A stretch of DNA of 64,000 nucleotides from Geojedonia litorea (GTDB lineage: Bacteria; Bacteroidota; Bacteroidia; Flavobacteriales; Flavobacteriaceae), in assembly GCF_042654525.1 (NCBI RefSeq), contig NZ_JBHSGP010000004.1, positions 186,001-250,000 of the forward strand. Reading direction: 5' to 3'. A program made the position numbers and the translations under genes. The notes beneath the pieces were generated by a model, which was given only the letters and a program-made list of their open reading frames with translations, searched no databases and had not been told where the DNA came from. Below, piece by piece: positions 26,599 through 35,500 of this stretch; within the stretch, counting starts at the first letter, position 1; each line of letters begins with the position of its first letter.

Positions 26599-27510
26599 AT
26601 GAAGAACTTAAAATATAATATAGGAATTATTCTATCACTGACCTTGTTATTTTGCAGTTGTCAAGATGAAGATTTCACTTTAGGTGAAATAACAGCTCCT
26701 TCTAATATTCAAGTAGAAGTTGATATCGTAGGAGCAGATACCAATAACCCTAATGGAGACGGTAGTGGAACTGTTAATTTTAAAGCTAGTGCAGACAATG
26801 CAATTTCTTATCAATTTGTATATAACAGTATTGTTTCTTTAGCTCCAAATGGCGAAATGAGCTACGATTTTGCAGTTTTAGGGTTAAATACTTATGCAGT
26901 AACCGTTATCGCTTTTGGTACCGCAGGAGCATCCTCTACTAAAACAATTGAGGTAGAAGTGCTTTCTCTTTATGAGCCACCTGCTGACTTAATTACCATG
27001 CTAAATGCAAATGGTACTAGATCATGGAAAATTAAATCTGAGGCTGCAAATCATTTTGGTTTAGGCTCCATTGGAGGGCCTCCATTTGAATATTATGGAG
27101 CAAATCCAGGAGATAAAACTGGAGTAGGCATGTATGATGACCGTTATATTTTTAGAAGTGATGGTACATTTACTCATATTACAAATAATACAAATGATGA
27201 CCCAACTACAGATACTAGTGGTACTGTATTTGGTAGAGAAGTTCTTATTGAAGAGTTAGGTGGTCCTGGAGGAAATCCAAATGGAGCAGATATAGAGAAT
27301 TATCCTTATAGCGATTATACCGCTCAATATACTCTAACAGCACCTGGAGGTGTAGAAACTATAAGTTTGTCTGGATTGGCATTTATAGGGTATTATGTTG
27401 GAGGAGATCACAAATATCAAATATTTAGTCGTTCGGCAAATGAAATGGTATTAAAAATTACGGATGGAAATAATCAGTTTGACTGGTGGTTCACCTTAAT
27501 ACCAGAATAG
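26599..27510 (+). CDS. Second glycan-binding-type lipoprotein of the PUL
   Basis: A 303-residue lipoprotein (Cys21, then QDED, an acidic surface-export-like signal). Residues about 32-125 are a PKD-like domain with IVGADTNNPNGDGSG, close to the N-terminal domain of the following GH16 enzyme. Residues about 130-303 form a beta-rich domain opening NANGTRSWKIKSEA and closing NQFDWWFTLIPE, rich in Trp, Tyr and Gly; versions of this domain recur in flavobacterial laminarin loci. No catalytic acid motif of a known glycosidase family is visible, so it most likely binds glucan. A terminator follows 13 bases past the stop. Confidence 0.8.
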   Translation: MKNLKYNIGIILSLTLLFCSCQDEDFTLGEITAPSNIQVEVDIVGADTNNPNGDGSGTVNFKASADNAISYQFVYNSIVSLAPNGEMSYDFAVLGLNTYAVTVIAFGTAGASSTKTIEVEVLSLYEPPADLITMLNANGTRSWKIKSEAANHFGLGSIGGPPFEYYGANPGDKTGVGMYDDRYIFRSDGTFTHITNNTNDDPTTDTSGTVFGREVLIEELGGPGGNPNGADIENYPYSDYTAQYTLTAPGGVETISLSGLAFIGYYVGGDHKYQIFSRSANEMVLKITDGNNQFDWWFTLIPE

Positions 27511-27523
27511 ATTTTTAGCTAAT

Positions 27524-27557
27524 AAAAAGAAGGAACATGATTTTGCTCCTTCTTTTT
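27524..27557 (+). terminator. Hairpin terminator inside the PUL
   Basis: AAAAAGAAGGAACA and TGCTCCTTCTTTTT pair over 14 positions with one mismatch and a six-base loop. It stands between the binding-protein genes and the enzyme genes, all on one strand, so readthrough would control enzyme expression. Confidence 0.8.
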
Positions 27558-27574
27558 AATTTTTAATATTTAAC

Positions 27575-28696
27575 ATGTTAAAATTTAATTACACTTTAGT
27601 TCTTTTATTAATTATTTCATTGCAATCTTGTTCAGGTGGAAGTGACGGTGGTATAGAACCACCACCTCAATCAGAGGATGTCATTCCCACAAATCTTAAC
27701 TTAAGCATTACTATAGTGGGTGCAAATGCCAATAATCCAAATGGTGATGGCTCTGGAATGATCCAGTGTATTGCAACAGCTACTAATGCCGTTAAATATG
27801 GTTTTAAATTTGGAAATAACCCTGAACAAGAAAGTTTAAATGGCAGTTTCAACCATACCTATACAGAAGAAGGGACTAACAGCTATATAGTAACTGTTTT
27901 TGCATATTCTAGTACGGGTAATTCCATAAGCGTATTTAAAAATATCACTGTTTATGTGGCTTCATCGGGGCCGCAACTCATTTGGTCAGACGAATTTGAT
28001 GTTGATGGAGCTCCAAATACTTCAAAGTGGAATTATGATCTTGGAGATGGTAGTGGAGCTGGACAACCTGGTGCTGGATGGGGAAATAACGAAAAACAGT
28101 TTTATACCGATCGTTCTGACAATGTCAAAGTTGAAAATGGTTTGCTAAAGATTACGCTTAAAAAAGAATCTTATCAAGGTTACCAATATACATCTACAAG
28201 AATGAAAACTCAAGATAAGTTTGAATTCACCTACGGTAAAATTGAAATTAAGGCAAAGTTACCCTCTGGAGGAGGAACCTGGCCTGCGTTTTGGACTTTA
28301 GGTGCAAACATAGACGAAGGAGTTGGTTGGCCTGCTTGTGGTGAAATTGATATTATGGAACATGTTGGTAATAATGAAGGAACTATTCAAAGTGCAATGC
28401 ATACACCTTCAAGTTATGGTAACACACAAAATAAAGGTTCGCAAGTGGTGAGTAATGTAACCTCTGCATTTCACATTTATGCTTTAGAGTGGACTCAAAA
28501 TAAAATGATATTTTCTGTAGATGGAAATGTACATTATACATATCAACCTAACATACAAGATTCAAATACCTGGCCATTTAATGCCAATCAATTTATCTTA
28601 ATAAATATTGCCATGGGAGGAAATTTGGGAGGCGTTATTGATTCCAATTTTACCGAAACCACGATGGAGATTGATTATGTTAGGGTATATCAATAG
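27575..28696 (+). CDS. GH16 endo-beta-1,3-glucanase (laminarinase) lipoprotein
   Basis: A 373-residue lipoprotein (Cys19, LQSC). Residues about 38-128 are a PKD-like domain matching that of the preceding lipoprotein (IVGANANNPNGDGSG). The GH16 domain follows from about 135: WSDEFDVDG, WGNNEKQFYT, and the catalytic GEIDIMEH with Glu257 as nucleophile, Asp259, and Glu262 as acid/base. WPAFWTLG and the form of the active-site motif fit the laminarinase branch. It cuts internal beta-1,3 bonds. Unlike the upstream lipoproteins its cysteine is followed by SGGSDGG, so surface or periplasmic location is uncertain. Confidence 0.92.
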   Translation: MLKFNYTLVLLLIISLQSCSGGSDGGIEPPPQSEDVIPTNLNLSITIVGANANNPNGDGSGMIQCIATATNAVKYGFKFGNNPEQESLNGSFNHTYTEEGTNSYIVTVFAYSSTGNSISVFKNITVYVASSGPQLIWSDEFDVDGAPNTSKWNYDLGDGSGAGQPGAGWGNNEKQFYTDRSDNVKVENGLLKITLKKESYQGYQYTSTRMKTQDKFEFTYGKIEIKAKLPSGGGTWPAFWTLGANIDEGVGWPACGEIDIMEHVGNNEGTIQSAMHTPSSYGNTQNKGSQVVSNVTSAFHIYALEWTQNKMIFSVDGNVHYTYQPNIQDSNTWPFNANQFILINIAMGGNLGGVIDSNFTETTMEIDYVRVYQ

Positions 28697-28704
28697 TTAA
28701 AACA

Positions 28705-31002
28705 ATGAAAATGAATGTAAACGATATTATAAAATTTCTAATTCTTGTAGCTGTACTGTCTTCATTTACTTATGCAAAAAAGGATAACCCAATAAATGAG
28801 ATAGATACAACAGCATCAAGCATTGAAATAAAAGTAGATTCCTTGTTGACACTCATGACTCTTGAAGAAAAAATTGGGCAAATGAACCAATACAATGGGT
28901 TTTGGAATGTTACTGGGCCTGTACCTAAGGATGGAGATGCAGCAAAAAAATATGAAGATTTAAGAAAAGGTTATGTTGGATCAATGCTTAATGTAACAGG
29001 TGTCGAAAATGTAAGGGCCGTACAAAAAATAGCGGTTGAAGAATCGCGATTAGGAATCCCATTAATAATTGGTTTCGATGTTATTCATGGGTTTAAGACT
29101 ATAAGTCCAATACCTTTGGCCGAATCAGCCAGTTGGGATCTTGAAGCCATTGAACGATCTGCTCAAGTCGCCGCCGAAGAAGCAGCAGCCTCTGGAATTA
29201 ACTGGACTTTTGCGCCAATGATTGATATTTCTCGAGATGCACGCTGGGGTCGCGTTATGGAGGGGGCTGGAGAAGATCCTTATTTAGGATCAAAAATAGC
29301 AATAGCTCGTGTTAAAGGTTTTCAAGGAGATGACTTGTCAAAGGTTAATACTATAGCTGCCTGTGCCAAACATTTCGCTGGATATGGTTTTTCAGAATCT
29401 GGAAAAGATTATAATACCGTAGACGTCGGAACATCTACATTATACAACATTATTTTTCCTCCATTTATAGCTGCTAAAGATGCAGGCGTTGCAACGTTTA
29501 TGAATTCATTTAATGAACTCAATGGAATTCCAGCAACTGGCAATAAATATTTGCAACGTGACATTTTAAAATCAAAATGGGATTTTAAAGGGTTTATGGT
29601 TTCAGATTGGGGTTCTATTTCAGAAATGATAAATCATAAATATGCAAAAGACGGCAAGCATGCTGCAGAATTAGCCATTAATGCAGGTTCAGATATGGAT
29701 ATGGAGTCCAACCTATATGTTAAGGAATTAGCAGGTTTGGTGCGCGAGGGAAAGGTAAAGGAAGAACTAATTGACGATGCTGTTAAACGTATTTTGAGGG
29801 TCAAGTTTCAGTTAGGGTTGTTTGATGATCCCTATAAATATTGTAATGAATCTCGAGAAAAGGAAATTATTGGTAAGCAAGAATTTCATGATGCAGTTTT
29901 GGATGTAGCTAAAAAGTCCATAGTCTTACTTAAGAATGAAAACAACCTTTTACCACTTAAAAAAAATGGTCAGAAAATAGCTTTGATAGGCGCATTGGCT
30001 GGAGACAAAACTAGCCCACTTGGCAGTTGGCGAATTGCCGCTGACGATGGTACTGCCGTTTCAGTCTTGGAAGGTTTAAAATCTTATTCAGGGAATTCGA
30101 TAATTTATGAAAAAGGTGCTGATGTTACCATCGGAAAAACAGAATTTATTTCAGAGCTCACGATAAATGAGACTGACACTTCCGGTTTTGCAAAAGCAAT
30201 TGCTGTGGCAAAATCTGCTGATGTCGTGGTTATGGTGTTAGGAGAACATGGACTACAAAGCGGGGAAGGTAGAAGTAGAGTGAATCTCGATTTACCAGGT
30301 GTTCAGCAAGAATTACTAGAAGCCGTATACAAAGTGAATAAAAATATTGTATTGGTCTTAAATAATGGTAGACCCTTAGCCATTAACTGGGCTGATGAAC
30401 ACATTCCAGCTATTGTTGAGGCTTGGCATCTAGGTACTCAAAGCGGACATGCCATAGCTCAAGTGCTATATGGCGATTATAACCCAAGCGGAAAACTGCC
30501 AATGACTTTTCCAAAGCACGTAGGTCAAATGCCATTATATTACAATTACAAAGCCACTGGACGGCCAACCATACCTGCACCAGGATTGGTGTTTTGGGCG
30601 CATTATCAAGATGAAGTAAATGAACCATTATATCCATTTGGTCATGGATTGAGTTATACCACTTTTAAGTATAGTAATTTAAAGGTTGACTCTTCTAATA
30701 TGAAAGAAATTGTAGTGTCTTTTGATTTAAAGAATACCGGAAAGGTCAAAGGGAAGGAGGTAGCGCAATTGTATGTTCAAGATTTATACGCAAGTGTGAC
30801 TAGGCCTGTTAAAGAATTGAAAGGTTTTGAACTGCTTGAGTTACATCCAAATGAATCTAAAACAATAAAATTTCTTCTTACAGATAAGGAGTTAGGATTC
30901 TATGACAACACAGGTCAATTTATTGTAGAACCAGGTGAATTCAAAGTATTTATTGGAGGCAGCTCTAAGACAATTTTAGAACAACAATTTGAACTGAAAT
31001 GA
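28705..31002 (+). CDS. GH3 beta-glucosidase
   Basis: The 765-residue enzyme has a signal peptide (about 1-24, FTYA) and is probably periplasmic. The N-terminal TIM barrel carries GFDVIHGFKT, INWTFAPMIDISRDARWGR and CAKHFAGYG. The nucleophile is Asp301 in GFMVSDWGS. The (alpha/beta)6-sandwich domain has SIVLLKNENNLLPL and VVMVLGEHGLQSGEGRSR; a fibronectin-III-like domain forms the C-terminus (VKGKEVAQLYVQD). It releases glucose from short beta-glucans made by the GH16 enzymes. The stop codon overlaps the next GH16 start by four bases, so translation is coupled. Confidence 0.95.
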   Translation: MKMNVNDIIKFLILVAVLSSFTYAKKDNPINEIDTTASSIEIKVDSLLTLMTLEEKIGQMNQYNGFWNVTGPVPKDGDAAKKYEDLRKGYVGSMLNVTGVENVRAVQKIAVEESRLGIPLIIGFDVIHGFKTISPIPLAESASWDLEAIERSAQVAAEEAAASGINWTFAPMIDISRDARWGRVMEGAGEDPYLGSKIAIARVKGFQGDDLSKVNTIAACAKHFAGYGFSESGKDYNTVDVGTSTLYNIIFPPFIAAKDAGVATFMNSFNELNGIPATGNKYLQRDILKSKWDFKGFMVSDWGSISEMINHKYAKDGKHAAELAINAGSDMDMESNLYVKELAGLVREGKVKEELIDDAVKRILRVKFQLGLFDDPYKYCNESREKEIIGKQEFHDAVLDVAKKSIVLLKNENNLLPLKKNGQKIALIGALAGDKTSPLGSWRIAADDGTAVSVLEGLKSYSGNSIIYEKGADVTIGKTEFISELTINETDTSGFAKAIAVAKSADVVVMVLGEHGLQSGEGRSRVNLDLPGVQQELLEAVYKVNKNIVLVLNNGRPLAINWADEHIPAIVEAWHLGTQSGHAIAQVLYGDYNPSGKLPMTFPKHVGQMPLYYNYKATGRPTIPAPGLVFWAHYQDEVNEPLYPFGHGLSYTTFKYSNLKVDSSNMKEIVVSFDLKNTGKVKGKEVAQLYVQDLYASVTRPVKELKGFELLELHPNESKTIKFLLTDKELGFYDNTGQFIVEPGEFKVFIGGSSKTILEQQFELK

Positions 31003-31754
31003 AAAAATTAGTTTCATGTATCGCAACATTAATAATCTTGGCCTCTTGTCAAGACACCAAAACATTGATATTTGAAGAAGAATTTGATGCAAAAGCATTA
31101 AATGAATCTATTTGGAATTATGAACTAGGTGATGGTTGCCCTAATTGTGGCTGGGGTAATAATGAACGTCAACTTTACACTAAAGAAAATGCGTCTTTAA
31201 AAGATGGACATCTTGTGATAACCGCCACAAAAGATGATAGCCTTTATCATTCAAGTAGAATTACCACAGCACAAAAATTTGAATTTCAGTATGGCATAAT
31301 AGAAGTCAGGGCAAAGTTACCAACTGGTCAGGGTGTATGGCCTGCCATTTGGATGCTGGGACATGATTTTAAAGAAATTGGATGGCCAGCCTGTGGTGAA
31401 ATCGATATTATGGAATATGTGGGCAAAAATCCGCATGAAATCCATACAACTTTACACACAACAGATAGTCACGGAAATTCTAAAAATACTAAAATAACTA
31501 CCCTCAATAATATAGAAGAAGGTTTTCATGTTTACAAGACGAATTGGAGTAAAGATGCTATCGAGTTTTTTATTGATGGTAAATCAGTCTACACTTTCAA
31601 TCCAGAAGTCAAAAATGATCAAACTTGGCCGTATAATAAACCATTTTATCTCCTTTTAAATTTAGCTATTGGCGGAAATTTTGGAGGCCCTGAAGTGGAT
31701 GATACTATTTTTCCACAGGATTTTATAATTGATTACGTACGAGTATATAAATAA
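30999..31754 (+). CDS. GH16 beta-glucanase lipoprotein, catalytic domain only
   Basis: A 251-residue lipoprotein (Cys17, LASC) that is almost purely a GH16 catalytic domain: EEEFDAKALNES, WGNNERQLYT, WPAIWMLG, and GEIDIMEY with Glu134 nucleophile, Asp136 and Glu139 acid/base. It lacks the PKD-like domain of the first GH16. The residues after Cys17 (QDTKT) are less acidic than in the SusD-type lipoproteins, which suggests the periplasmic face. It may act on imported oligosaccharides. It starts in the ATGA overlap with the GH3 gene. Confidence 0.92.
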   Translation: MKKLVSCIATLIILASCQDTKTLIFEEEFDAKALNESIWNYELGDGCPNCGWGNNERQLYTKENASLKDGHLVITATKDDSLYHSSRITTAQKFEFQYGIIEVRAKLPTGQGVWPAIWMLGHDFKEIGWPACGEIDIMEYVGKNPHEIHTTLHTTDSHGNSKNTKITTLNNIEEGFHVYKTNWSKDAIEFFIDGKSVYTFNPEVKNDQTWPYNKPFYLLLNLAIGGNFGGPEVDDTIFPQDFIIDYVRVYK

Positions 31755-31779
31755 TCCATTAACTAAAACTATAATAACT

Positions 31780-32439
31780 ATGAAGAACATTACATTTTTT
31801 TTAATTTTATTAATTACAACAACCGGTACATTGGCACAAGATTTAGTTATGACGGTTTCTGTACCCCCTGGGACGACTTCTTGTCGTTTTTCGGGTGCTT
31901 TTTGGGGATGGGATCCCAACGGAGGTCCTGTTGGGACTGATAACGGTAATGACACCTTTACGTTCACACTATCTCCTGCACCAGGTGCGGACATGGAATA
32001 TTTATTTACTATAAATGGATCTGGTGTTTATGAAAATTTAATAGATAACGCCCAAAACGCTGAATGCACGGATAGAGTAAATAGTGGAAATTTAAATACA
32101 GATTATTCATCCTATGCTAATCGTATTTGGAAAACTACAGATGCATTGATATGGAACGAAGTGTATGATAGTTGTCAACCAGCAACACTTTCAATTAATG
32201 ACAAAAATCTTATCGATTTTAGTCTTTATCCTAACCCAACCCAATCTCAATGGGTTTTAAAAGCTAATCAAAACTTAACTGAAGTACAGCTTTTTGATGT
32301 TACCGGTAAATCCGTTTTGTCTCAAAAGTTAAGTGGTCAGGATGCCATTATTGAAGCAACTGAATTGCGCACAGGTATTTATTTTGCAAAGATTAAATCA
32401 AGTTTAGGAAGTACAACTTATCGATTAATTAAAAATTAG
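31780..32439 (+). CDS. T9SS-secreted protein with a CBM-like domain, end of the PUL
   Basis: I set the start at the ATG at 31780 (signal peptide MKNITFFLILLITTTGTLAQ); the frame is open upstream to 31729. Residues about 20-135 form a compact beta-sandwich with FSGAFWGWDPNGGPVGTDNG, ADMEYLFTING and YSSYANRIW, a module I recall from the ends of flavobacterial glycan-active proteins. Residues about 150-219 are a T9SS type A sorting domain (FSLYPNPTQS, TGIYFAKI). There is no catalytic domain. It is the last PUL gene, 25 bases after the GH16 gene, and is probably a secreted or surface-held carbohydrate-binding protein. Confidence 0.78.
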   Translation: MKNITFFLILLITTTGTLAQDLVMTVSVPPGTTSCRFSGAFWGWDPNGGPVGTDNGNDTFTFTLSPAPGADMEYLFTINGSGVYENLIDNAQNAECTDRVNSGNLNTDYSSYANRIWKTTDALIWNEVYDSCQPATLSINDKNLIDFSLYPNPTQSQWVLKANQNLTEVQLFDVTGKSVLSQKLSGQDAIIEATELRTGIYFAKIKSSLGSTTYRLIKN

Positions 32440-32458
32440 GGTTTAATTAACTGTACAG

Positions 32459-32489
32459 AAAAAGCCATATGTTCTCAAAATGGCTTTTT
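32459..32489 (+). terminator. Terminator at the PUL end
   Basis: AAAAAGCCAT and ATGGCTTTTT form a ten-pair stem with an 11-base loop, followed by C and a long T-run. It lies 19 bases after the last PUL gene and separates it from the convergent giant gene. Confidence 0.85.
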
Positions 32490-32511
32490 CTTTTTTTAAA
32501 ACCCCCTACTG

Positions 32512-35500
32512 TCAGCGCTTAAGTGCAAAATGTCCTTTTACCTGAAATTCAATGTCGTTTCGTTTGACATCTGCAACAAACCAATAATCTGAAGAAGGCA
32601 TCAAAGCACCATTAAAGGTGCCATCCCAACCTTTTGAGCTAGATGATAATTGCTTCAAAAGTTTACCATATCTATCATAAATATAAACCACTGTACCGGG
32701 TAGGGTTTCAACACCTGTAATGTGCCAAGTATCAAAGAAACCGTCATTGTTTGGGGTCATGAATTTTGGCACATCAATGACCACAACTTCCCTTGTAACT
32801 TCAGAACATCCGTTGGCATCTTTTACAGTAACTAAGTGGTATCCTAGGCTAACGTTTTCAAAAACATTTGAACTTTGCACAGGCCCATGGTCTAAACTAA
32901 ATTCATAATTTCCAATACCACTAACATCTACGGTAATTCTATTAGGGTCTGCAAAATCTACAGTTTGTGTAAATTCAATAGTGGCTTGTTCAGACTCAAT
33001 AACATTAAACTGTTCTGTGGTCTCGCAGCCAAAAGGAGTAGTTACTGTAACCCAATAACTTCCAATAGTTGATATGATAATTTCTGGTGTGGTTTCGTTA
33101 GTAGACCACAAATAAGTATCCCCGGCATATCCTGTCTCGGCACTTACGATCAGTGGTAAATTTTCTAAACAAATAACTTGATCACCTATATCTACAATTG
33201 GTCTAGGGTGAACAAAGGTCATAAATTGTGTGGTATTAAAGCAGCCTGTGTTCGAGTTCTCAACTCTTGCAAAAATTTGTTCTTGATCTGTGGCAGCATA
33301 CATCATAGGTAAATTATTGCTTCCATTTTCGGCAGAAACCAAGCTGTTATGATATGTGACTATATATATGGCCGAACTTTGATTGCCTAAAACTGCAGCA
33401 GATTGTTGGGATAAATCAAAGGTAAAGTAGCCATCAAAATCATCATCACAACTTTCTAAATCGTTAGGCTGATTAGCAAATGGTAAAGGCCTTACAAGCA
33501 ATTGAAATGAATGGACTGTAAAGCACAAGGTATTCGGATTTTCTACTCTAATATATAGGGTGTCGCTACTGGTTTGGTAATTGTAATTAGTATTAAGTGC
33601 ATTTGTTTTAGCATTCGCATTTGCTAATGAATTGTAATAGGTTATATCATAATTTGAAGGATTATTTATTGCAATGGCATTTACCTGTGTGAGATCATAG
33701 GTATTAGTTGGGTTATCACACAGTTCAACAGAATTAAAACTATTTAAATTAGGAGGTAAATTAACTATGAGGTCCAAATCAATTGCCAAATAACAGTTGG
33801 TTACGGTATTTGTAATTCTTACATAAACCGTTTGCGGGTTTGTAACGTTATTGTAAGCTTGTGGATTTGCAATTACATTTACACGATTATCAAGATCATT
33901 TAAGCTTTCAAAATATTCAACTACAATATTATTCTGTCGTATATCCAGAATGTCAACTTCAGATTCTGTAAGATCAAAAGTCGAAATTCCGTCATAATTG
34001 GAATCACAATGCTCTAGAGGTTGCGCCTGATTAACCTGCGGTGCTTGAATTACATTGACCACAAAACTGGTAATAGAGTTACAATCGGTGCCATTACTGA
34101 TTCGTACAAAAATTTCTTGAGGATTCACTGCATTCTCATATTGTAAAGGCAAGGCATTGTTTCCATTTACGGCATTAACTTGAGAAGTATGAAATGTAAT
34201 ATTTAATGATTCAGGAATACCTTGAGAAATTTCAGTCACTCTTGTACTTAAATCAAAAACAGCTCTACCATCATTGCTAATATCGTCACACACAAACCAA
34301 TCACTAGGTTCATTATACTGCGGATTTGTACCAACTTCCAAAGTAAAACTTGAAGTCCCATAGCAGTTTTGATCCGAAAGGTTTTCTACACGGACATAAA
34401 TGGTTTGCGGATTGGTTAAGTTTTGATAAGGCGTCGTTTTATTAATTATGTTTGCTCGGTTGTCAGCATCTGTTTGGTTTAAAAAATACAGAGTTTGCTT
34501 ACCGTTTTGCCCATTTAAAATTTCAGCATCTTTTGTTGAGAATACGAAACCAGCATAACCATCACTATTGTTTTCACAAATTTGAAAATCACTTATGCTA
34601 GTAAAAATAGGAAGTGAATTTACAGTTATATTAAAACTCTCTATAACATAACAACCCGTTGTGGCGTTTTCAACACGAATAAAAATTGCTCGAGTTCCTG
34701 TCGAATAATTTGAAGGATTGCCGATAGCATTGGTATTCCCTTCAGCATCTGTCAATGTGGTGTGGAATGTAATATTCCTATTGTTGGTATCTGCTACGAC
34801 CTCTGATATTTTTGCGGTTAAATCAATAGTAGCTATTCCGTTTGCATCATTAACGCAACGTATCTCATCACTTGGAGTGGTGGTAATAGGAGCCGGTATT
34901 ACAGTTATTTCAAATGAATTGATTGAAGCGCATCCCGTATTATTATCTCCAATTCTGGCGTAAAAGGTTTGCGGGTTTGCTGTATTTGTATAATTAGTAG
35001 GAAGTGGATTCACAAAGGCGTTAGCATCATTTTGTGTTAAGAAATAAGTCACAGTATAATTGGTATTGCCATTGGTCACAGCAGAATCAAATGTTGAGAG
35101 ATCAATAGCTGTGAATCCGTCTTGATCGTCATCGCAATAGGTAACAGAACCAATATTGTTAAAAGTTGGGACCGTATTTAATAAGAGATCAAACTCACTA
35201 ACTTCTGAACAGGTAGGACTTGTAAGTCGAATATAAAGTGTTTCAGGAGTAGAAGCTGGTGTGTAGAGTTGACTAGTATCTATAGGGTTAATTTGATTAT
35301 CTCTATCGCTTTCTGTTCTGTAGAAGGTAATATTGACATTAGGGATATCGTTTATTATAATGATCGCGATTTGATTTAAATCAAACTCTTGAATACCGTC
35401 ATTATCCGTATCGCATAACGAAAAATTAACAATGTTGGTATAGGTTAGTAACAGATTGGTGTGGATTTCAAGAGGTGTTATGGTAGCACATCCTGTTGAA

